Part shown: positions 5,520-10,364 of the stretch, in pieces
How the letters are laid out: every line of letters starts with the position of its first letter
How positions within the stretch are numbered: the first letter of the stretch is position 1
NCBI GenBank assembly: GCA_023415515.1
Contig: JAEZKH010000296.1
Location: 1-10,364 of the forward strand
Length of the DNA: 10,364 nt
Source of the DNA: Actinomycetes bacterium
GTDB lineage: Bacteria > Actinomycetota > Actinomycetes > Mycobacteriales > Mycobacteriaceae
Direction: 5' to 3'
Program-made: the position numbers and the translations under genes
Notes under the pieces: generated by a model
Seen by the model: only the letters and a program-made list of their open reading frames with translations
Database searches by the model: none
What the model was told of the DNA's origin: nothing

Positions 5520-6155
5520 CTACTCGCGGCGCAGAACGTAATTCCAGTAGCACACTCTCGCGTCTGCGTCCTCGAAGCCCAACGACCGCTCACAGGATTC
5601 GATTCGGAATCCGGCGTCTCTGATCGCAGGTGTTATCTCCGGCCGGTAATAGGATTTCAACCCGACTTCGGTGCACCACCTACTCTTGATGGGAACGGTG
5701 ACGCCGAAAACGCCGTCGTGGACAAGCTTCTCGTGTGCTTGCCGGAACAGTGCGGCTGGGTCCTCGATGTACTCCAGGACGCCGATCAGCACAGCCGCAT
5801 CGAATGAGCAATCCTCTACCTGCCAAGGCGATTCGATGTCTTGCCGAATGAGCTTCTTGTAGGGAAGCCGCTGCGCTTTACGCACCATCGGCCTGCTGCC
5901 GTCGAGGCCGGTCACATCCCAGCCCTGCGCCATGAAGGGCAGCGAGCTCAGGCCGGTGCCGCAGCCCACATCCAGGATCTCGGCATGAGGCCGCGGACCC
6001 ATCGAGTCGATGACCCGTTGCGGCACATCCGTGCATGCTGCGTACCGCAATTCGTTTCGCACGACATGCTCATATTCCGCGGCGAAGTCCGTATAGATCT
6101 CCTGCACCGATCTGAGTTTCATCAGAAGCGAGATTAACTCGTTCAGGCTGCTCAT
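5520..6155 (-). CDS. Class I SAM-dependent methyltransferase
   Basis: The 211-residue product has a Rossmann methyltransferase core: motif I EILDVGCGTGLSS (59-71) binds SAM, GLDGS (83-87) carries the acidic residue at the end of strand 2, RQDIESPW (104-111) is the adenine-binding region, and FDAAVLIGVLEYIEDP (118-133) is motif IV and the following helix. A C-terminal GFRIESCERSLGFE (182-195) completes the fold. The acceptor is unknown; the overall pattern is that of small-molecule methylases. It follows the thioesterase gene by 24 bases. No good ribosome binding site precedes ATG 6155, and ATG 6122 (M12) is an alternative. Base composition is lower in GC than the neighbours: sampled 60-base rows run from about 52 to 72 percent, with an AT-richer 5' end. 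That may reflect acquisition from elsewhere, but the evidence is weak. Confidence 0.87.
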   Translation of the reverse strand: MSSLNELISLLMKLRSVQEIYTDFAAEYEHVVRNELRYAACTDVPQRVIDSMGPRPHAEILDVGCGTGLSSLPFMAQGWDVTGLDGSRPMVRKAQRLPYKKLIRQDIESPWQVEDCSFDAAVLIGVLEYIEDPAALFRQAHEKLVHDGVFGVTVPIKSRWCTEVGLKSYYRPEITPAIRDAGFRIESCERSLGFEDADARVCYWNYVLRRE

Positions 6156-6179
6156 CCGCCGAAGACGTGCCGGTCGAAG

Positions 6180-6791
6180 CTAGTTATCGCCGCCGCGCTT
6201 CTTCGGATATATGAACACGCCTTCGGCTTCGACGGTGACGACGCCGTTGCCGTCGAGAATGCGGCCGATCACAAACGTCTTGGAGCCCTCGACACGGTCG
6301 ATGTGAGCCTCCGCCCGCAGCGCGCCCAACGGTGTGCCGCGCCGGTAGCGGACGGTCAGTGTGCCGGTGACAGCCGGCTTACCCGGCTTGTGCACGGGCG
6401 CGCCAAGGACGTGATCGAGGATGAGCGCGCATACGCCACCGTGCACGTGGCCCGCCGGACCTTCGTAAGCGGACCCGAGCACGAATTCGGTCCAGACGGA
6501 GCCTTCGCTGTCGTGATGAATGACCAGCGGGGGCGCGACGGGATTCCGCACGCCGATCACAACGTTGCCCCAGGCCAAGCTCTGGCCATCGTCCGCCTGA
6601 CGGACACCGAACGACCCCGGAGTCATCGTTGCGCTCAATTCGGCTGCGGCGCTGTCGATCTTGGCCATTGCGGCCGCCACCGTCGGCGCGTCCGCCTCCG
6701 TGCGGATCGTGATATCGATCAAGCGACGTACGGAAGCGGTCAGCGGTTCGTAGACCGCGCGGAGGTCGGCTGCGCTCTCTTGATCCGTCAC
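6180..6791 (-). CDS. PaaI-like hotdog-fold thioesterase
   Basis: The product has 203 residues from GTG 6791. Residues 105-197 form a hotdog domain with the PaaI-type motif GHVHGGVCALILDHVLG (114-130), whose H117-G118-G119 and D126 lie at the expected catalytic positions. VTGTLTVRYRRGTPLG (141-156) is the following strand region. Such enzymes hydrolyse acyl-CoA thioesters, often aromatic ones. The N-terminal 100 residues are less conserved, a pattern common in mycobacterial members. GTG 6791 overlaps the stop of the flavin reductase gene (GTGA), which implies translational coupling and fixes the start. Longer in-frame upstream sequence overlaps the reductase and is Arg-rich noise. It may release acyl groups or remove stalled CoA intermediates in the pathway served by this cluster; the substrate is unknown. 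Confidence 0.87.
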   Translation of the reverse strand: MTDQESAADLRAVYEPLTASVRRLIDITIRTEADAPTVAAAMAKIDSAAAELSATMTPGSFGVRQADDGQSLAWGNVVIGVRNPVAPPLVIHHDSEGSVWTEFVLGSAYEGPAGHVHGGVCALILDHVLGAPVHKPGKPAVTGTLTVRYRRGTPLGALRAEAHIDRVEGSKTFVIGRILDGNGVVTVEAEGVFIYPKKRGGDN

Positions 6792-7279
6792 GCCAAGCCA
6801 CCGTAATCGCCGCGATAGAACAACAGCGGGCGGCGGTCGTGATGCGCTCGCAGACCCGTTACACGCGCGATGACGATCGTGTGGTCTCCGGCGTCGTGTT
6901 CGGCCGCGACTTCGGCCTCGATCGTGGCGAGCGCGCCGTCCAACCACGGTGCTCCGTTGTGGCCCGGCGTCCAACCGGTCTGAGCGAACTTGTCGGCGTC
7001 GCTGGTGGCGAATCGCGTACAGACGTCGCGCTGGTCATCGGCGAGGACATTGACGCACAACCGGCCTGTCGATCGGATCGCCGGCCAGCTCGATGACGTC
7101 CTGGCGGGGCAGAACGACACGTACGGCGGCTCCAGCGATACCGATGTCACCGATTGGCACGTGAAACCGGTGGGCCGGTCGCCGTCGTGGCCGGTGATCA
7201 CCGCGATGCCGGTGCAGAAGTGTCCTAGGACGAAACGCATCGTCGCCGAATCTGGCGCGTCGAGTCGGGGCGCGGTCAC
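6788..7279 (-). CDS. HsaB-like flavin reductase (small component of a two-component monooxygenase)
   Basis: The 163-residue product (from GTG 7279) matches HsaB-type NADH:flavin oxidoreductases: RFVLGHFCTGIAVIT (15-29), GFTCQSVTSVSLEPPYVSFCP (38-58), SWPAIRSTGRLCVNVLADDQRDV (64-86), GDHTIVIARV (131-140) and RPLLFYRGDYGGL (150-162). HsaB supplies reduced flavin to HsaA, which hydroxylates a phenolic steroid intermediate in cholesterol degradation. No HsaA homolog is in this window, so this is probably a paralog serving another oxygenase; the luciferase-like protein downstream is one candidate. It starts a minus-strand cluster and overlaps the thioesterase gene by four bases. The start is uncertain: GTG 7279 gives an N-terminus like HsaB, whereas TTG 7315 would add 12 residues. 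Neither has a good ribosome binding site. The divergent PadR gene begins 100 bases away. Confidence 0.88.
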   Translation of the reverse strand: MTAPRLDAPDSATMRFVLGHFCTGIAVITGHDGDRPTGFTCQSVTSVSLEPPYVSFCPARTSSSWPAIRSTGRLCVNVLADDQRDVCTRFATSDADKFAQTGWTPGHNGAPWLDGALATIEAEVAAEHDAGDHTIVIARVTGLRAHHDRRPLLFYRGDYGGLA

Positions 7280-7286
7280 CGCACAA

Positions 7287-7314
7287 GGTTCGTGCGGGCA
7301 GAACCGCGCCCGCA
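7287..7314. promoter_or_regulatory. Overlapping inverted repeats, candidate operator between the flavin reductase and PadR genes
   Basis: TGCGGGC (7293-7299) and GCCCGCA (7308-7314) form a perfect 7-base inverted repeat with 8-base spacer. GGTTC (7287-7291) and GAACC (7301-7305) form a second one overlapping it. The site lies just upstream of GTG 7279, where a repressor could block the minus-strand cluster. The adjacent PadR product is the obvious candidate, but known PadR sites differ between family members. Confidence 0.4.
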
Positions 7315-7367
7315 AGCGAATGTCCCGCCCAGCGGTGAGTAGAAACGCCTGGTTGACCCGCCGTTGT

Positions 7368-7373
7368 TACGCT
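7368..7373 (+). promoter_or_regulatory. Candidate -10 hexamer, leaderless PadR transcript
   Basis: TACGCT fits TANNNT and ends 6 bases before ATG 7380, so the transcript would start at the start codon. No Shine-Dalgarno sequence precedes the ATG, which agrees. TTGACC at 7353-7358 is too close to act as its -35. Confidence 0.45.
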
Positions 7374-7379
7374 GGATTC

Positions 7380-8042
7380 ATGGACGCAAGCGCCCCGGGA
7401 GCGAAGCCGAATCTGGCTGCCACCAGCTGGGCGTTGCTTGGCATGTTGACCTACGAGCATGAGCTGTCGGGCTATGACATCCGCAAGTGGATCGACTGGA
7501 GCATGCGGTTCTTCTACGGAAGCCCGGCCTACAGCCAGATCTATTCCGAACTCAAGAAGCTCGAAAAGCTCGGTCTGGTCACCTCGCGTGTGGAAAACAC
7601 CGGTGGAACGCGCAGTCGGCGGTTGTACAAGATCACCCAGTCAGGCCTGGACGCGGTCACTCAGTGGGCAAATGAGGCGCCGGTAGACCCGCCCACGCTC
7701 AAGCATTCGCCTTTGTTGCGCGTCACCTTCGGTCATTTGACCACGCCGTCGAGGCTCAAAGAGATTCTGCAGGAACATGTCGCGTACGCCGACGAGATGC
7801 AGCGTCAAGCGGCGAAGGACGCCAAGTGGTCCGGCGCCGATCCGTCCTGGGCGTATGCGCGCGTCGCGCTGCAATGGGCCGAACGGTATTACGCGAACGA
7901 ACGCGAGCTGGCGTTGAAGATGATCAAGGAACTCGACGAGGCCGAAGCGGCATTCCCCAAAACCGGTAGTGCGAAGGTCCCATGGCCTACACCGGAATAC
8001 TGGTACGAAATCGAGAAGAAGGCAGCCGAAGAGGACGGCTGA
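7380..8042 (+). CDS. PadR family transcriptional regulator
   Basis: The 220-residue product has a PadR winged-helix domain: SWALLGMLTYEHELSGYDIRKWIDW (16-40), then SPAYSQIYSELKKLEKLGLV (48-67) containing the recognition helix, and a wing TRSRRLYKIT (77-86). The C-terminal half (about 105-205) is helical with many charged residues, the dimerising coiled-coil part typical of this group. PadR proteins usually repress neighbouring genes in response to small aromatic or lipophilic ligands. It is divergent from the flavin reductase cluster, with a candidate operator between them, and convergent with the ketosteroid dehydrogenase gene 4 bases away. Either set could be its target; the divergent cluster is likelier. 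ATG 7380 was chosen over an upstream in-frame ATG (6990), because the extension overlaps the reductase antisense and the winged helix begins right after 7380. The ligand is unknown. Confidence 0.92.
   Translation: MDASAPGAKPNLAATSWALLGMLTYEHELSGYDIRKWIDWSMRFFYGSPAYSQIYSELKKLEKLGLVTSRVENTGGTRSRRLYKITQSGLDAVTQWANEAPVDPPTLKHSPLLRVTFGHLTTPSRLKEILQEHVAYADEMQRQAAKDAKWSGADPSWAYARVALQWAERYYANERELALKMIKELDEAEAAFPKTGSAKVPWPTPEYWYEIEKKAAEEDG
8023..8041. terminator. Hairpin at the convergent PadR / ketosteroid dehydrogenase junction
   Basis: CAGCCG (8023-8028) pairs with CGGCTG (8036-8041) across a 7-base loop, overlapping the PadR stop. A second CGGCTG at 8055-8060 could pair with the same left arm. 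No U-tract follows on either strand, and the arm lies in coding sequence, so the terminator role is weak. Confidence 0.25.
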
Positions 8043-8046
8043 CGCC

Positions 8047-9768
8047 TTACCCTCCGGCTGCATCCTTGGCGGCCAGGTAGCCGTACACCAGGCCCTGCGC
8101 GATCGTCGCGCCCGCACCGGGATAGGTCGCCCCGAACGCATTCGCTGCCGTGTTACCGATTGCGTAGAGCCCGTCGATCGCGGTGCCGTCCTCACGCAGC
8201 ACCCTGGCTCGCTCGTCGGCGCGCAGACCGCCGCACGTGCCCAGGTCTGATAGCACCATCTTGACCGCATAGAACGGACCCTTCTGCAGCGGCCGCAGAT
8301 TCGGGTTCGGTGTGACAGTCGGATCGCCGTAGTAGCGGTCGTATGCGCCACGGCCACGGCCGAAGTCGGGATCTTCACCCGCGGAGGCGTTTTCGTTGAA
8401 CCGGCGCATGGTCGCCGAGAACTCATCCGCAGGCACAGCCATTTTCGTGCCCAACTCGCCCAGGCTGTCAGCGCGCACCGCGATCCCGGCCGCATACCAA
8501 CTGTCGGGAATCGCCATGCGCGGGAACAGTTCCGCGGCGAAAACGTAGCTGTTGCGGTACTGTTGGTCGAATACGATCCACATCGATTCGACGCCGTTGC
8601 CTGCGTTTTCCAGTTCGAGAAGGCGTTGACCGAACGACATGTAATCGGCGGACTCGTTGGCGAACCGCTGTCCGTGCTGATTGACGATCAGCGATCCCGG
8701 CAGCGAGCGTTCGGCCAGCATCACCGCAGGCGCCTTACCCGGCAGCGGCGCGACGGCGGGAAACCACCACGCCTGGTCCATCAGCGCGGTGTCGGCGCCG
8801 AACTCTTGCGCAACTCGGATAGCGTCGCCGGTGTTGGCTTTCGTGCCGAGGCTCAGATTGGCGCCCAACGATTCGGATTGGAACTTCCAGCGCATCTCCA
8901 TGCTGTGGTCGAATCCGCCTGCGGCCAGCACCACTCCGCGGTTGGCGGTGATCGTGAATTCCCGTCCGTCGTGGTTGACCACCGCGCCGGTGACCGTGTC
9001 CTTGGAGCCAAGCAGCCGTACCAGGGAGGTATCGGTCCAGATCGGCACTCCCGCCTTCAGCACACCCGCGAACAGCCCGGCCGTCAGCGCCTGACCGCCC
9101 GCCGCATAGCGACGGCCCAGCAGCAGACCGCCGACACCCTGCACGAGCCGCTTGGCGATCGTGGGAACACCCTTGCGCGGCACCCGAGCAACGAGGTTCA
9201 TCCAGCGGTAGTCCGCACCGGTCGTCGGTAGCGGCATAGAGGACTCCATCACGCCGGGTTGCAGCCGCTCGCGGTACTCGCCGAGCAGGGAGGTGTTCAA
9301 CGGGCGGCATTCGCAGGTTCGCCCCGCAGCCGAGCCGCCTGGTGCTTCGGCGTGATAGTCGGAGTAGTCGCGCGCCCAGAAGAGCCGCATCGGCGTCATG
9401 CGCCGCAGCATGGACACCATCGGCTCCACGTTGGCCACGAACGTGTCAGACAGCGCGGCCGGTGCCGAGCCGGCCACCACCGAGTGCAGGTAGGTCTGCG
9501 CGCGCTCGGCGGTGTCGTCGCCGCCGCACTCGCGCATCACCGAACTGGCGGGCAACCACAGGGCGCCGCCGGACCGTGCGGTTGAGCCACCGACGTGGGA
9601 CGACTTCTCCACGATCAGCACGGACAACCCGAGATCGGCTGCGGCGAGCGCTGCTGCCATCCCGCTGCCGGACCCGATGACGAGCAGGTCGACGGTGGTG
9701 TCCCCAACTTCAAGACCGGCGGGAATCGTCGTGCTGGCGGTAGTCACAGCTGACACCGTAGGTCGCAT
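8047..9768 (-). CDS. kstD: KstD-type 3-ketosteroid delta(1)-dehydrogenase
   Basis: The 573-residue product is a flavoprotein of the succinate-dehydrogenase/fumarate-reductase-like family. The FAD-binding region reads DLLVIGSGSGMAAALAAADLG (27-47), followed by VEKSSHVGGSTARSGGALW (53-71). DYSDYHAEAPGG (134-145) and the C-terminal TYPGAGATIAQGLVYGYLAA (548-567) are KstD signatures. Y549 and G553 match the Tyr-x3-Gly pair that helps stabilise the enol in characterised KstD, and Y135/Y138 and Y376 are likely active-site tyrosines. The enzyme introduces a C1-C2 double bond into 3-ketosteroids. AGATIAQ instead of GPGGTIGPA suggests a paralog distinct from the main cholesterol-locus enzyme, with unknown specificity. 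It is divergent from a KshA-type gene 81 bases away. ATG 9768 has no ribosome binding site; GTG 9747 (codon 8) sits behind a TACGGT hexamer and may be the real, leaderless start. Confidence 0.88.
   Translation of the reverse strand: MRPTVSAVTTASTTIPAGLEVGDTTVDLLVIGSGSGMAAALAAADLGLSVLIVEKSSHVGGSTARSGGALWLPASSVMRECGGDDTAERAQTYLHSVVAGSAPAALSDTFVANVEPMVSMLRRMTPMRLFWARDYSDYHAEAPGGSAAGRTCECRPLNTSLLGEYRERLQPGVMESSMPLPTTGADYRWMNLVARVPRKGVPTIAKRLVQGVGGLLLGRRYAAGGQALTAGLFAGVLKAGVPIWTDTSLVRLLGSKDTVTGAVVNHDGREFTITANRGVVLAAGGFDHSMEMRWKFQSESLGANLSLGTKANTGDAIRVAQEFGADTALMDQAWWFPAVAPLPGKAPAVMLAERSLPGSLIVNQHGQRFANESADYMSFGQRLLELENAGNGVESMWIVFDQQYRNSYVFAAELFPRMAIPDSWYAAGIAVRADSLGELGTKMAVPADEFSATMRRFNENASAGEDPDFGRGRGAYDRYYGDPTVTPNPNLRPLQKGPFYAVKMVLSDLGTCGGLRADERARVLREDGTAIDGLYAIGNTAANAFGATYPGAGATIAQGLVYGYLAAKDAAGG
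9755..9760 (-). promoter_or_regulatory. Candidate -10 hexamer for a leaderless kstD transcript
   Basis: TACGGT on the minus strand ends 7 bases before GTG 9747. If used, translation starts at that GTG and not at ATG 9768, leaving the FAD-binding domain intact. No other TANNNT hexamer is suitably placed for ATG 9768. In 9769-9849 no clear promoter or ribosome binding site for the divergent kshA-type gene was found. Confidence 0.28.
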
Positions 9769-9849
9769 TCGGGGTGTCGGGGCGACCGATCTCCTGGTGA
9801 GCGGAACAATTGCCTGCCCGCGGGGCTCCGGAACGGTTCAATCGGTGGC

Positions 9850-10364
9850 ATGACGTCACAACCGATTGCGGACGAAGTTCGGCAAATCGAGGCGCAGAGC
9901 GCGCCGACACGGTTTGCCCGGGGCTGGCACTGCTTCGGTCTGATCAGAGACTTCGGTGATGGGAAACCGCACGCCGTCAACGCCTTCGGACAGAAGCTGG
10001 TGGTCTTTCGCGGCGGGGACGGCCGGATCAACGTGCTGGACGCGTACTGCCGTCACATGGGCGGCGACTTGTCCCAAGGTGCGGTCAAAGGTGATGCGAT
10101 CGCATGCCCCTTCCACGACTGGCGCTGGGGCGGCGACGGTCGGTGCAAGCAGGTGCCCTATGCCCGTAGGACACCGCGTCTGGCCCGCACCGCGACGTGG
10201 ATCACGCTGGAGCAGGACGGAATGCTGTTCGTCTGGAACGACCCGGAGGGCAATCCGCCGCCGCCGGAGGTGACCATCCCGCGCATCGAGGGAGCCACCA
10301 GCGACGAGTGGACCGACTGGCATTGGTACACCACCGTCGTCAACACCAACTGCCGCGAGATCAT
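9850..10364 (+). CDS. kshA: KshA-type 3-ketosteroid 9-alpha-hydroxylase, oxygenase subunit (5' part, runs off the right edge)
   Basis: The first 171 residues are present. They hold an N-terminal Rieske domain with C67-R-H69 and C86-x2-H89 (16 residues between H69 and C86) as [2Fe-2S] ligands. The surrounding LDAYCRHMGGDLSQGAVKGD and CPFHDWRWGGDGRCK are nearly those of mycobacterial KshA, as are TRFARGWHC (20-28), VPYARRTPRLART (102-114) and the EGNPPP near 133. The catalytic non-heme iron domain lies outside the window; NCREI at the edge is the run-up to it. KshA with the reductase KshB hydroxylates C9 of 3-ketosteroids; combined with delta-1 desaturation this opens ring B. Differences from the main KshA as I recall it (NAFGQKLVVFRGG, TWITLEQDGMLF) point to a paralog. 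ATG 9850 lacks a clear ribosome binding site but aligns with the KshA N-terminus. It is divergent from the kstD-type gene. Confidence 0.9.
   Translation, partial: MTSQPIADEVRQIEAQSAPTRFARGWHCFGLIRDFGDGKPHAVNAFGQKLVVFRGGDGRINVLDAYCRHMGGDLSQGAVKGDAIACPFHDWRWGGDGRCKQVPYARRTPRLARTATWITLEQDGMLFVWNDPEGNPPPPEVTIPRIEGATSDEWTDWHWYTTVVNTNCREI

Noticed and set aside
6792..6974. 61-residue N-terminal extension of the thioesterase
   Set aside because: It lies within the flavin reductase gene and is Arg-rich; the GTGA overlap at 6791 gives a normal start.
6990..7379. 130-residue N-terminal extension of the PadR protein
   Set aside because: It is antisense to the flavin reductase gene and has no PadR similarity; ATG 7380 directly precedes the winged helix.
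7641..9310. Long open frames overlapping padR and kstD (7641-8495 and 8735-9310 minus, 8563-9231 plus)
   Set aside because: Low-complexity Arg/Ala-rich shadows of high-GC genes on the other frames or strand.
9802..9842. KstR-like sites in the kstD-kshA gap (AACAATTG near 9805; GAACGGTTC at 9831-9839)
   Set aside because: The KstR consensus is TNNAACNNGTTNNA; the first lacks the GTT half and the second has a 1-base, not 2-base, spacer.
1..10364. CRISPR arrays, tRNA genes, insertion sequences, prophage or attachment sites
   Set aside because: No regularly spaced repeats, cloverleaf sequences, transposase frames or long terminal repeats were seen. The 13E12/DUF222 gene alone does not define a mobile element.

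Overview
The window looks like chromosomal DNA of a mycobacterium, most likely an environmental, fast-growing Mycolicibacterium-type species. The evidence is the high GC content, frequent GTG starts, start codons sitting directly behind a TANNNT -10 hexamer (leaderless geometry), a 13E12/DUF222 protein, a close homolog of the secreted mycobacterial antigen MPT64, an F420/FMN luciferase-like oxidoreductase, and KstD/KshA steroid ring-degradation enzymes. No tRNA, rRNA, CRISPR array or insertion sequence was seen.

Left part (1-2587): the 5' part of a DUF222 (13E12 repeat family) gene runs leftwards off the window. Its start overlaps a one-mismatch mycobacterial LexA/SOS box and a RecA/LexA-independent (PafBC-type) DNA-damage promoter motif. 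It is divergent from an APH-fold phosphotransferase gene with an atypical catalytic loop, whose start codon lies in or beside a long palindrome.

Middle (2588-4608): two secreted-protein genes follow on the + strand. The first encodes a Het-C-like, probably metal-binding exported protein. The second encodes an MPT64 homolog with an added Pro/Ala-rich linker. Each has a strong ribosome binding site preceded by a short perfect hairpin.

Minus-strand cluster (4617-7279): transcription order is HsaB-like flavin reductase, PaaI-like thioesterase (GTGA overlap), SAM methyltransferase, then luciferase-like oxidoreductase. The reductase may feed reduced flavin to an oxygenase, possibly the last gene. 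A divergent PadR-family regulator (7380-8042) lies next to a region of overlapping inverted repeats and is the likely local regulator.

Right part (8047-10364): a KstD-type 3-ketosteroid dehydrogenase gene and a divergent, truncated KshA-type Rieske oxygenase gene. Together such enzymes introduce the delta-1 double bond and the 9-alpha hydroxyl that open ring B of 3-ketosteroids. With the HsaB-like reductase and PadR regulator, the right half reads as an accessory steroid or steroid-like degradation locus. That role is inferred from family membership and gene proximity.
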